Counted from the stretch's first letter, positions 1-7,925 are shown. The stretch is 22,069 bases of DNA from DASSNR01 sp036278935 (GCA_036278935.1 DASUKA010000170.1:1-22069), one strand, 5' to 3'. A program made the numbers and translations. The notes: a model not told the origin generated them from the letters alone.

Positions 1-291
1 CTCATCTACAATATCGAGCAGGTGGACGTGGGCGACGTGGGCAAGGTGCTGCCGCCGGACGCGAAGCTTGCCACGGAATGGCGGGGCGACCTGCTGGGCG
101 GCGTGATGGTGATCAGGGGGACGTTTGCTGACGGGAGCCCGATGGTGGCGATCCCCAACTACGCGCGGATGAATCGCCAGCCGGCGCCGCCGGAGCCTGC
201 GGCGGGGAGTGGGGCGGCAGGAGGGGGACGTGCCGCGCGGCCGGCGCCGCCTATCGCGTCGGTGGTGTGGATCAACGAGCGGATGGCGTAG
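1..291 (+). CDS. Glycoside hydrolase family 127 (DUF1680, beta-L-arabinofuranosidase-type), C-terminal end
   Basis: Only the last 96 residues are present; the frame is open to the left edge, so the start lies outside the window. The readable part begins with an LIYNIEQ stretch, followed by TEWRGDLLGGVMVIRG and AIPNYARMNR. These match the closing beta-sandwich of GH127/DUF1680 proteins, where the usual forms are PLVYxxE and AIPYYAWANR. Such enzymes remove beta-L-arabinofuranose or related sugars from plant or extracellular glycans, and the catalytic domain would lie upstream. Between the last two beta-strand motifs (about residues 59-82 of this fragment) sits a low-complexity Pro/Ala/Gly/Arg-rich insert. 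The gene ends 30 bp from the convergent patatin gene. The family call rests on a short tail, so the substrate cannot be stated. Confidence 0.7.
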   Translation, partial: LIYNIEQVDVGDVGKVLPPDAKLATEWRGDLLGGVMVIRGTFADGSPMVAIPNYARMNRQPAPPEPAAGSGAAGGGRAARPAPPIASVVWINERMA

Positions 292-321
292 CGACCGCGA
301 TTGCGGTGCGGGCGGATCCCG

Positions 322-1566
322 TCACCACCGGCCCAGCAGAGTGCGCCGAGCACTGCCCTTGAGCGCTCGGCGCACACGGTCCTCATCCATCCACGCCGGG
401 TGCGGAACGGCGAGCGGTGGTACCGTGGCGGGAAGGAGATGTCGGACATGCCGCTGTATGGCGATGTCCGCGAGCAGATACCCGTGGTTCTCCAGCACCG
501 CGGCCTCCGCCTCGGAGAAGGCGTCGAAGTCGGTGCGAATGGTATCGATCACCTCGGTCGCGAGCGCCTTGGAGTATCCCACGCGGTCGTCCGGATCGTA
601 GCTGCTGCGCGCGCTGGCGACGCCCCAGTACGTGCCCTCCATCACGTTGGTGATGAAGCTCGAGATGAGCCACCGCTTGCGGAGCGCGCGCGCCTGGTTC
701 TCGACGATCGACACGTAGCGCTGAATGCGCGAGAAGAGACTCTGGTCCGGCCCGAAGGTGAAAGGAGAGCCGCCATCGGAGGAGAGCACGTAGGCGTGGT
801 CCTTCCACACCGGCTCCAGCCCGAGATTATCGTAGTCGCCGCCGTCGGTGAGACGAAGGTCCGAGAGCGCGGCATCGCGCTGCGGGCCGGCCGGCGCATC
901 GCCGCCGGCATAGTCGCCGGGGGCGAAGCGCACGGGCAGCGGATTGAAGACCGGGGGGAAGCAGGCGGACGCCGCCACCGCCGTCCCCACCGCCCAGTGC
1001 GGTGGCGGCGGCTGGATGTAGCCCGCCAGATAATCGCCCATGCGCGTGCGCTCGAACACCCAGTCGACGCCGAACGCCATGTCGGTGGCGCAGAAGACGA
1101 AAGCGGGGTCCTCAGGAAGCTGCACGAGCGTGAGCGGAGTGAGCTTCGTGCGGAAGCTTGCCGCCATGGCCTCGACGGCCGTGCTCGCCCTGAACCAGTT
1201 CCACGGCAGGAAGCGCTTCGCGAGCGCCGGCGTACGCAGATTGTGCTTGGTGAAGGCGCGGAGCGGCGCCGCGACACGCTCTTCCCAATGCGCGCGCGAC
1301 ATGGGCGTATGGAGCGGCCACGGCACGCGCGCCGCGAGATGCGCCGCGGTCACGCTTCCCCCGGAGACGGAGGTGATGGTGCGAACGCGGCCCAGCACCC
1401 CCAGCTCGTTCAAACGGCGCGTGGCGCCGAGGTGGAAGAGCGTGGCGCGGAAGCCTCCGCCGGAGAAGCAGAGACCGACGCCGTGGCGTGTCCGCTTGGG
1501 GAGCGGAGTGTACGTGGCCAGGGCGTCGGGAGTGGCGGTGGATTTGACTTTCGGGGCGTCGGACAT
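322..1566 (-). CDS. Patatin-like phospholipase family protein
   Basis: A 414-residue acyl hydrolase of the patatin fold, expected to cleave acyl esters of phospholipids or other lipids with a Ser-Asp dyad. The oxyanion loop GGGFR is at residues 36-40. The nucleophile motif SVSGGS is at 66-71 (probable nucleophile Ser68), and the catalytic Asp is in the DGG motif at about 241-243, followed by DYDNLGLEP. There is no signal peptide, so it is probably cytosolic or peripherally membrane-associated. The ATG start has no clear Shine-Dalgarno sequence. It lies directly downstream of a decayed MocR-type regulator remnant on the same strand, so its promoter may be derived from that sequence. It converges with the GH127 gene. 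The family call is secure; the natural substrate is unknown. Confidence 0.88.
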   Translation of the reverse strand: MSDAPKVKSTATPDALATYTPLPKRTRHGVGLCFSGGGFRATLFHLGATRRLNELGVLGRVRTITSVSGGSVTAAHLAARVPWPLHTPMSRAHWEERVAAPLRAFTKHNLRTPALAKRFLPWNWFRASTAVEAMAASFRTKLTPLTLVQLPEDPAFVFCATDMAFGVDWVFERTRMGDYLAGYIQPPPPHWAVGTAVAASACFPPVFNPLPVRFAPGDYAGGDAPAGPQRDAALSDLRLTDGGDYDNLGLEPVWKDHAYVLSSDGGSPFTFGPDQSLFSRIQRYVSIVENQARALRKRWLISSFITNVMEGTYWGVASARSSYDPDDRVGYSKALATEVIDTIRTDFDAFSEAEAAVLENHGYLLADIAIQRHVRHLLPATVPPLAVPHPAWMDEDRVRRALKGSARRTLLGRW

Positions 1567-1591
1567 TCAGGCGCTCGGTGTGGGGCACGCT

Positions 1592-1845
1592 GAAGATCGT
1601 GCGTGAGAGCGTCCCGACGTGCACGACGCGACGCTCGGCATCCAGCGCCTGCAACGAGTCGAGCGGCGTGCCATCGGAGCGGAGTTCGCCATCGCGGAGT
1701 TCGCCATCGTAGTCATCCTCGACAATCACGGCGTTCGCGCGCCGACGCGGAGCGGCTGCCGGTGCCGCGGGAGAGGGGGTTCCAGCCGGTGGGAAGTTGG
1801 TGCGAGGGGGTGACGAACGCCATACGGGCGCGTTCGGGCAGCTCG
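1592..1845 (-). pseudogene. Remnant of a MocR/PdxR-type (GntR-aminotransferase fusion) regulator
   Basis: Two frames on the minus strand together match the aminotransferase-like domain of MocR regulators. One frame reads LPERARMAFVTPSHQLPTG; the usual family motif is VTPSHQFPTG. A second frame reads ANAVIVEDDYDGEL, then GTPLDSLQALD and RVVHVGTLSRTIF, matching EDDYDSEF...LQALD...VGTFSKTLFP. A frameshift lies between them, around 1745-1790. An in-frame 15-bp tandem duplication follows the EDDYD motif. Homology stops after SRTIF, where the sequence runs into the patatin start, and nothing upstream resembles the HTH domain or the N-terminal half. About 85 codons survive out of the 450-500 usual for the family, so this is a dead fragment. 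Confidence 0.75.
1679..1708. repeat. 15-bp perfect tandem duplication inside the MocR remnant
   Basis: The 15-mer gcggagttcgccatc occurs twice back to back (1679-1693 and 1694-1708). In the remnant reading frame it duplicates DGELR right after the conserved EDDYD motif, where family members carry only one copy. It is most simply a replication-slippage duplication that was tolerated because the gene was already inactive. Confidence 0.9.
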
Positions 1846-1991
1846 GAGCACGGTGATGCCTCGTCTGCCCGATGAAATTGCGGCGCGGCGACTGAACGGT
1901 GAGGAGACGCATCACGCGTGCGGCGGCCCGTGCTATGGGGCGCCGCACTCCATGCAAGCCTCGGCCAGCCGCCTGACGCGTGACGATCTGC

Positions 1992-2954
1992 TCAGCCCGC
2001 GTCTGGCGCGGGCCCGTTCTTCGCGGCGTCGGAGCCGGTTCCCATCTGTCCGGCAGCCGCCTGCTGTCCCAGCGCGGCAGCGCCCAGGAGACCGCCCAGC
2101 CCCATCGAGTCTACAGCGGTACTCGGCACGAGCATCAGCGCGCCTTTCTCCTTGAGTCCTTCATAGAGAATGTTCATCGCGCGGAGGTGAAGTGCGGTCG
2201 GGTTCTGCTGGTATGCGAGCGACGCTTGTTCGAAGAGCGCCGCGATCTCCACCTCGGCTTCGCCGAGGATGATACGCGCTCGCTTCTCTCGCCCTGCCTG
2301 CGCCTCGCGTGACATCGCATCCTGAAGGCTCTGCGGGATCACCACGTCGCGCATCTCGACCGATTCCACCGCGATGCCCCACGGCATGCAGCGCTGATCG
2401 ATGAGATCCTGGAGTTCGTTCTCGATCCGTTCGCGGCCGCGCAGCAGGTCGGTGAGCGACGTGCGGCCGATGATGTCGCGCAGCGCCGTCTGCGACGCCC
2501 AGCTCACCGCCTGCGGGAAGTTCTGCACCTCGAGGGCCGCGCGCTCTGGCTCGTGCACGTTCCAGAAGAGAACGGCGTCCACGTTCACCGGCACGGTGTC
2601 CGACGTCAGCGTCTCCTCGGCGGCGAAGGCCGTGGTGATGACACGCTGGTCGATCCACGCCGAGATGCGATCGACGAAGGGGACGAGCCAGAAGAGACCG
2701 GGGCCGCGGAGCCCCTGGTAGTGTCCCAGCCGGAGCACGACCGCGCGCTCCCACTGTTTCGCCACTTGGGGCGCCATGCCGGCGAGCACGCCGAGCCCGA
2801 CCAAGAGGACGGCGCCAGCCGTGCTGTGCGCACCGAGCAAGCTCACCGCGCCGAGGCCGATGAGGCTGAGCGCGAGAAAGGCCGACACGAAATTCATTCG
2901 CGCGCCACTCGGCGCGCCTTCGATCGTGAACGGAAAAGCAGAAGCGGGAGACAT
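1992..2954 (-). CDS. Slipin / SPFH-band 7 membrane protein
   Basis: A 320-residue stomatin-like protein. Two hydrophobic segments lie near the N-terminus (about residues 22-42 and 43-61), followed by an SPFH domain (about 66-230) with the slipin signatures RLGHYQGLRGPGLFWLVP, VPVNVDAVLFW, ALRDIIGR and MPWGIAVESVEMRDVVIP. An Ala/Glu-rich helical region and a Gly/Ala-rich tail follow. Slipins form oligomeric rings in the membrane and are usually encoded beside an NfeD-type membrane protease partner. No NfeD gene is adjacent here. The ATG has a strong Shine-Dalgarno (GAGAGGAGG, about 6 nt upstream), which fixes the start. A perfect 10-bp palindrome CCCCGCGGGG (2974-2983) lies just upstream. The role is probably membrane-domain organisation; the partner is unknown. 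Confidence 0.9.
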   Translation of the reverse strand: MSPASAFPFTIEGAPSGARMNFVSAFLALSLIGLGAVSLLGAHSTAGAVLLVGLGVLAGMAPQVAKQWERAVVLRLGHYQGLRGPGLFWLVPFVDRISAWIDQRVITTAFAAEETLTSDTVPVNVDAVLFWNVHEPERAALEVQNFPQAVSWASQTALRDIIGRTSLTDLLRGRERIENELQDLIDQRCMPWGIAVESVEMRDVVIPQSLQDAMSREAQAGREKRARIILGEAEVEIAALFEQASLAYQQNPTALHLRAMNILYEGLKEKGALMLVPSTAVDSMGLGGLLGAAALGQQAAAGQMGTGSDAAKNGPAPDAG

Positions 2955-3205
2955 GAGTGACCTCCTCTCGGTACCCCGCGGGGACTACTGCCCGGCGATG
3001 CGCGCCGAGCGGTCGCGCCGTCGCGCCGCGACACGGTCACGGAAGTGCAAGGCCGGTACCATGGCGACCGCGGTCCTGACGCCGTACCGCGGCACGGCGC
3101 GGTTAGTGCGGCGCCTCGCTCCACTCGTACACGTCGTGCGCGACGGCACGGGCTGGCTCAAGTGCGACCCGCGCCGCATCGTGCCTTGTGCGTCGGAGGT
3201 GGCGC

Positions 3206-3766
3206 ATGCGTGGAACTCTCCCCCTGATCGTCCTGCTCGCGACGCTCGCGTCCGCCTGCACGGGCGATAATATCTCCACCGGCCCCGTTCGAGTTGGCGA
3301 ACCCGCACTCAGCCGTGCTTCCGTGCCCAACCCGTACATCGAGCCGGCGTTCTACAACGGGCAGCTCGTGCACTTCCTGTTGCCATCGGCCGCCAGCGCC
3401 AACCCGAACAATCAAGTCGTCGCCGGCTGCTTCCGCGTCGGGCCGCGCGTACCCGATGCCGTGCCGATCCGGGCGAACGTGTACGTCTTGCTGATCCCCG
3501 GAGCCGACCAGGAGTCTATCTGCTCCACCACTGGCGAGCCGACCACGCTCGTGCACAATCACGTGTTCGGCGCCGCACCAGGCGATCCGAATTACAACGC
3601 GCATTTTCAGTTGATCCTGGTCGGGCCGGGCCCGAATTACCCTGGTCCCCAGGCCGCGGCAACGTTCAACTCCGAGGCCGCTGTACAGGCTGGGATCGCA
3701 GCGGGCGAGCTGGCGGTCCTTGATCCCGATGCCGCCCACGTGCACTGGATCGTGAGGCTTCGCTGA
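3206..3766 (+). CDS. Hypothetical lipoprotein, unknown family
   Basis: A 186-residue protein. The N-terminus is a textbook lipoprotein signal (MRGTLPLIVLLATLASAC), with the lipidated Cys at residue 18. An in-frame GTG exists 18 nt earlier, but the ATG at 3206 has GGAGGT five nt upstream and gives the better signal peptide. The mature part is probably periplasmic or outer-membrane anchored, has two further Cys residues, and ends in AHVHWIVRLR. I do not recognise a domain. It stands alone between a divergent slipin gene and a decayed transposase. A T6 run follows the stop at 3779-3784 without a convincing hairpin. No function can be assigned. Confidence 0.7.
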   Translation: MRGTLPLIVLLATLASACTGDNISTGPVRVGEPALSRASVPNPYIEPAFYNGQLVHFLLPSAASANPNNQVVAGCFRVGPRVPDAVPIRANVYVLLIPGADQESICSTTGEPTTLVHNHVFGAAPGDPNYNAHFQLILVGPGPNYPGPQAAATFNSEAAVQAGIAAGELAVLDPDAAHVHWIVRLR

Positions 3767-3940
3767 CCGGCGCCGACCTTTTTTCTCATCGTGGCACGAC
3801 AGATGCCGACTCACTGTCCAACACCGCGTCAGTCGGCTGGCTACACTGACTGGTATCGCCTAATGGTGCGAGTTAGAAGATGATTGACAGAGCGGCGTGA
3901 GTGGTGCGGAGCTGGCCGGGTTCCCGTACTGGAGGGAGCT

Positions 3941-4249
3941 ATGGCCTGTGGTCCGCCCTCCGCTCATCTGATCCTCACGCCGGAGGAGCGCGCGGCGCTC
4001 ACGCGCTTCGTGCGGCCGCCGACGACCGCGCAGGCGCTTGCGCTGCGGGCGCGCATCGTGCTCGCCTGCTGGTTCTCGATCCTGCCATGGCGCGAACGCG
4101 CCCGCGGCGTGCACCGGAGCATGGACGCTTTGGAGCAAGCGCTCCGGCACCACATCCCGGCGACCAATGCGCATCCCAAGTCGTTCGTCTGGACCAAGAC
4201 CGCCGATGAAATCCTGGAATCCATCGCTCATTTCTATCACCGAACTTCG
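3941..4249 (+). pseudogene. Internally deleted IS630-family transposase
   Basis: The N-terminal end of an IS630 transposase (LTPEERAALTRFVRPPTTAQ, then LRARIVLAC; 3941-4069) joins in frame to its C-terminal end from WFSILPWRERARGVHRS through ALEQALRHH and NAHPKSFVWTKTADEIL to HFYHRTS (4070-4249). The whole DDE catalytic core between them is missing, so about 100 residues remain of a family usually near 340-360. The original ATG with GGAGGGAGCT upstream survives. It cannot transpose. I found no clean terminal inverted repeats; weak partial resemblance between about 3868-3890 and 4240-4262 may be decayed ends. Codons stay open into the following GNAT fragment. Confidence 0.8.
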
Positions 4250-4291
4250 CGCTCACGCCACCAGAGTCTGTTGACCTTCGAGCTGACAGAG

Positions 4292-4474
4292 GGTCGCCAT
4301 TTTGTGCGGAATCCGGCGTCCGGCCGAGTCCTCCAGAAGGTGGGCATGCGACTCGAGGGGCTGCACTGTGGCGCGTTCTTGCGATGGGGGAACTTCGAGG
4401 ACGTAGCCGTCTGCGCGGTGCTTGAGTCCGAGTGGGATGCCGGGCAGTCGCACGTCGAGGCGCCTGTCACATGA
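4292..4474 (+). pseudogene. C-terminal fragment of a GNAT (RimJ/RimL-type) acetyltransferase
   Basis: In the same open frame as the transposase remnant, the sequence RHFVRNPASGRVLQKVGMR, then EG and a WGNFEDVAVCAVLESEW stretch, matches the last 55-60 residues of RimJ/RimL-type N-acetyltransferases (the NxxSxxVLxKxGMxxEG acetyl-CoA helix and the closing strand with xLxxEW). The N-terminal two thirds, including the main acetyl-CoA loop, are absent upstream. The fragment cannot fold as an enzyme on its own. It is most likely a gene broken by insertion and deletion around the IS630 copy. Confidence 0.7.
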
Positions 4475-4641
4475 CGCGGCGCTGCTGCCGCCACCGTGCG
4501 TCGAATGCGGCGGCTCGCTGCGCTCGCCTGCCGCAACGAACTGATCGGGGCATGGACGCATTACTGGCGGTAGCCTCACGCCGTCCTCCGAATGCCGCGT
4601 CGGCCTGAGCAGTTCTCACATTTTGCGAACGCAGACTCCCA

Positions 4642-5493
4642 ATGCCTGAGCTCAAGCCCCTGATGACCGGTATCTCCTTTGGCGAGCAGCCACGCTGGCA
4701 CGAGGACCGCTTGTGGTTCTCGGACTGGGGCTCGCGGGAGATCATTGCCGTCGACGTCGAAGGCAACAGCGAAGTCATGCTGCGGGCGCCCGGTTTCCCA
4801 TGCTGCGTCGACTGGCTACCGGATGGGCGACTTCTCCTGGTGTCGGCGCCGGACGGCCTGCTACTCCGCAGGGAGCCGGACGGCACGCTCGTCACTCATG
4901 GCGATCTGCGCCGGGTCTCCACACGCCCGCCAGGAAACGAGCTGGTTGTGGACGGTCGGGGCAACGCCTACGTCAACGGCGGCGGCTTCGACCTGATGGC
5001 CGGCGAGCCGTTCGCCCCGGGATTCGTCGCCCTGGTCAGCCCTGACGGCGCGGTTCGTCAGGTGGCGGACGGCCTGGCATTCCCGAACGGCATGCTCGTG
5101 ACCCCCGACAACGCGACGTTGATCGTCGCCGAGTCGTATGCGAAACGGCTCTCGGCCTTCGACATCGCCGCGGACGGCAGCCTGTCCGGGCGACGCGTCT
5201 GGGCCGATCTTGGCGACGGCGTCCCCGATGGTATCTGCCTCGACGCCGAGGGGGCCGTCTGGTACGCGGACGTCCCCAACAAACGGTGCGTGCGCGTTCG
5301 GGAAGGCGGTGACGTGCTGCAGACGATCGATGTCGACCGCGGCTGCTTCGCGTGTGCGCTGGGAGGCGCCGAGAAGAGAACCTTGTTCATTACGGCGACG
5401 GAGTGGAACGGTCCCACCGCGATGTTCGCCGAGCCGCGCACGGGTCAGCTGCTCGCCGTCGAGGCGCCCGCGCCGGGCGTCGGCTGGCCATAG
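4642..5493 (+). CDS. SMP-30/gluconolactonase/LRE family protein
   Basis: A 283-residue six-bladed beta-propeller. Such enzymes use one divalent metal to hydrolyse sugar lactones or related esters. Expected metal ligands are visible: Glu15 in GEQPRW, Asn149 in AFPNGM and Asp196 in VPDGICLD, with the substrate-site Asn99 in PGNELVVD. Repeated WxxD/PDG blades run through the protein. There is no signal peptide, so it is probably cytosolic. The ATG lacks an obvious Shine-Dalgarno. It lies 46 bp before an alpha/beta hydrolase gene on the same strand and the two are probably co-transcribed, which suggests a small ester or lactone catabolic unit. The substrate cannot be read from sequence. Confidence 0.9.
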   Translation: MPELKPLMTGISFGEQPRWHEDRLWFSDWGSREIIAVDVEGNSEVMLRAPGFPCCVDWLPDGRLLLVSAPDGLLLRREPDGTLVTHGDLRRVSTRPPGNELVVDGRGNAYVNGGGFDLMAGEPFAPGFVALVSPDGAVRQVADGLAFPNGMLVTPDNATLIVAESYAKRLSAFDIAADGSLSGRRVWADLGDGVPDGICLDAEGAVWYADVPNKRCVRVREGGDVLQTIDVDRGCFACALGGAEKRTLFITATEWNGPTAMFAEPRTGQLLAVEAPAPGVGWP

Positions 5494-5539
5494 AACGCGA
5501 TGCGTGCTCAGATGGGCTGCGCCTGCGAAGGAGGCCGCG

Positions 5540-6352
5540 CTGGAACCGCACGACGATGATCTCCGAAGGTTCGAGGCTGTGGGCGCGCCCCCTCTGCCCG
5601 CCCCTGAGGAGCAAGGGCATGTCGAGAACGAAGGGGCCCGCCTCTGGTACGCATCATACGGCATCGGCACACCCGTCCTTCTCCTGCACGGGGGCCTCGG
5701 CCATAGTGGGAATTGGGGGTACCAGGTTCCGGCACTGATCCGTGCCGGCTATCGAGTCGTCGTGATGGACAGCCGCGGCCATGGCCGCAGCACGCGGGAT
5801 GAGCAGCCCCTTCGCTATGAGGTGATGGCCTCGGACGTCGCTGCGCTCATGGCGGCCCTGCACGTGGTGCAGGCACCCCTCATCGGTTGGAGCGACGGCG
5901 CGTGCACCGCTCTTGTTCTGGCCTCCCGCGCTCCGGCGCAGGTGACCGGAGTGCTGTTCTTCGGATGCAACATGGATCCAAGCGGCGCGAAGGAATTCGT
6001 CTTCACCCCAACGATCGGGCGATGCCTCACGCGCCACCGGCAGGACTACGCGCGGCTCTCGGCCACGCCGGATGCGTTCGAGCCTCTCGCCGAGGCGGTC
6101 GGCGTCATGCAGAGGACACAACCGAATTACACCGCGCGTGACCTGGCACGGATCCGCGTGCCGGTGACGATCGTCCAGAGCGAGCACGATGAATTCATCC
6201 ACGGCGAGCACGCCGCCTATCTCGCGCGCAGCATCCCCGGTGCGGAGCTTGTCGCGCTTCCCGAGGTGAGCCACTTCGCGCCGCTTCAGAGGCCGGAGCT
6301 GTTCAACGACGTCCTGCTGGCATTTCTTGCCAGGAGCGCCACGCGGGGGTAG
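5540..6352 (+). CDS. Alpha/beta hydrolase
   Basis: A 270-residue alpha/beta-hydrolase-fold protein. It has the oxyanion region LLLHGGLGHSGNWGYQ, the DSRGHGRST strand-turn typical of the family, nucleophile Ser118 in GWSDG, a probable acid Asp217 in SEHDEF and His245 in VSHFAP. No ATG is available in frame near the expected N-terminus. The reading frame stays open far upstream inside the SMP-30 gene. The best start is CTG at 5540, with GAAGGAGG placed five nt upstream; GTG at 5579 is the alternative and has a poorer ribosome site. There is no signal peptide. It probably shares a transcript with the SMP-30-like gene. The family is clear; substrate and exact start are uncertain. Confidence 0.85.
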   Translation: MEPHDDDLRRFEAVGAPPLPAPEEQGHVENEGARLWYASYGIGTPVLLLHGGLGHSGNWGYQVPALIRAGYRVVVMDSRGHGRSTRDEQPLRYEVMASDVAALMAALHVVQAPLIGWSDGACTALVLASRAPAQVTGVLFFGCNMDPSGAKEFVFTPTIGRCLTRHRQDYARLSATPDAFEPLAEAVGVMQRTQPNYTARDLARIRVPVTIVQSEHDEFIHGEHAAYLARSIPGAELVALPEVSHFAPLQRPELFNDVLLAFLARSATRG

Positions 6353-6458
6353 CGCGACCAGGGAACGACGACCGCGGCAATACTCTTCACGGAGCGAGCT
6401 CCCAGCGACCCGCGATCCGCGACTGCCCGACACGGCGTTGCACGCTCCCGCTCCCGCC

Positions 6459-7895
6459 TCACTCCGGATCCGGCACCGCGGGCACCGTGTACGTATTCCG
6501 GAGCGCCGCCTGGTAGGCGCCGAAGAGCGACTTGATGCCGGCGAACTCGCGTTGCACGGCCGCGCGGTAGTCGGCGCGCGTGGCGAAGTCGTAGAGCAGT
6601 GCCGTCATCGCCTGCGCGTCCGTGGTGAATCCCCGGTGCCCCACGTCGGTGAGCGCGTCGGCCTCCATCTGGTAGGTGTGGTTGGGCGCCGTTGAGGTGC
6701 GAGCGTAGAAGCCGACGCCGGGGATGGCGCTCGAGACGCTTCCCGTCTCCTCGTATCCCTGCGGCTTCCCCGGTTCGGGATTGATCCCCGTGGCGCCGTA
6801 CTTCTTCATGTACGCGAACGCCACCTCCGAGAGCGTGGCCACCGAGATCCCATCGCGCAGCTGGCCGTAGTGGTCGATCTTCACCTTGGTGCCGGTGCCG
6901 AGCGCCGCGCCCCGTGCCGCATCATCCACCGCCTTCTGCACCTGCTCCAGATACACGGCGTCGGGATAGCGCACGTAGAAGTCGGCCACGGTCCTGTCGG
7001 GCACCACGTTGGGCGCCGCGCCCCCCTGCTCGATGATCCCCTGAATGCGCGCTTCCGGACGAAGGTTGCTGCGCATCCCGTCGATGTTGTCGAAGAAGTG
7101 GATCACGGCGGTGAGCGCGTTGCGCCCGTTCCACGCGGTGAGCTCGTGCGCTGGCGCGCCGGCGAAGGTGTAGCGCACGCCGTTGATGTTCATGCAGCAG
7201 GTGCCGAAGCCGGGCGCGGGGCGCGAGGTGCGCATGGTCGAGTGGCTGCGTACCAGCACGTCCATTCCCTTGAACACGCCCGCGTTGAACATCACGGTCT
7301 TCGCCACCGGCGGCATCCGCTCCTCCCCCGGCGTGCCGAACACGGTGATACTCCCGTGCGCGCCGCTCCGGTGCAGCCACTCCGCGATCGCCACGGCGGC
7401 GGCGAGCCCCACCGGCCCCTGCGCGCTATGCTGGTCGCCGTGGAAGGCGCCCTTTGTGCCGCGCAGCGCGTCGTACTCCACGATCACCCCCAGGTTGGGC
7501 GCGCCGTTGTTCCCCTGATAACGGGCGACGAACGCCGTGGGAAGCCCGGCGACGCCCATGTCCACGGTGAAGCCGTGCGCCTTCAGATAGTCGGTGAGCT
7601 TGGCCACCGATCGCGTCTCCTTGAAGCCGACCTCCGGGTGGCGCGTGATGTCGTCCGCGAGCGCGAGGAGATCCGTTTCCATGAGGGCGCGTGCGCGCGC
7701 CACCACGTGGTCGCGCGCCGGATTCGGTGCGGTGAGCCGCGCCACCAACGCATCCACATTGAGCGTATGCTCGAGTGAGTCCATGGCGGAGATGACATCG
7801 GGTGCGGCGGCGCGCTCGGTCTCGGTTTCCTGCGCGAGCACGGGGCGCGCAAGGAGCGTTGCCGCGAGGGGAACGATCGCGAACCATGGACGCAT
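6459..7895 (-). CDS. Secreted M20 family amidohydrolase (AbgB-like)
   Basis: A 478-residue metal-dependent amidohydrolase/peptidase with a signal peptide (about residues 1-21, ending ARPVLA). Family marks are RHPEVGF (85-91), HGDQHS (152-157), GTPGEE (187-192), RSHS (216-219) and the closing APNHTYQ...GHRG (404-422), which resembles AbgB-type p-aminobenzoyl-glutamate hydrolases. The usual Cys of the M20D CGH motif is Asp154 here, with His156 retained; Glu191/192, His218 and His406 complete a plausible metal site. The start at 7895 is chosen over upstream in-frame codons because it gives the signal peptide and has GGAG six nt upstream. A sigma70-like promoter precedes it. It is probably periplasmic and acts on N-acyl amino acids or similar amides. 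Confidence 0.88.
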   Translation of the reverse strand: MRPWFAIVPLAATLLARPVLAQETETERAAAPDVISAMDSLEHTLNVDALVARLTAPNPARDHVVARARALMETDLLALADDITRHPEVGFKETRSVAKLTDYLKAHGFTVDMGVAGLPTAFVARYQGNNGAPNLGVIVEYDALRGTKGAFHGDQHSAQGPVGLAAAVAIAEWLHRSGAHGSITVFGTPGEERMPPVAKTVMFNAGVFKGMDVLVRSHSTMRTSRPAPGFGTCCMNINGVRYTFAGAPAHELTAWNGRNALTAVIHFFDNIDGMRSNLRPEARIQGIIEQGGAAPNVVPDRTVADFYVRYPDAVYLEQVQKAVDDAARGAALGTGTKVKIDHYGQLRDGISVATLSEVAFAYMKKYGATGINPEPGKPQGYEETGSVSSAIPGVGFYARTSTAPNHTYQMEADALTDVGHRGFTTDAQAMTALLYDFATRADYRAAVQREFAGIKSLFGAYQAALRNTYTVPAVPDPE

Positions 7896-7925
7896 GGCGG
7901 GCTCCGGGAGAGGGTGGCGGAGAAG

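Noticed and set aside
301..1593. 430-codon plus-strand frame opposite the patatin gene
   Set aside because: Antisense shadow; the minus strand has the patatin oxyanion, Ser and Asp motifs in order.
3764..3790. Possible intrinsic terminator after the orphan lipoprotein gene (T6 run)
   Set aside because: The only palindrome in front of the T-run is CGGCGCCG, which cannot form a hairpin with a normal loop.
3860..4300. Terminal inverted repeats of an intact IS630 element
   Set aside because: Only a weak, gapped resemblance between the flanks (near 3868-3890 and 4240-4262); no perfect ends or clear TA target duplication could be confirmed.
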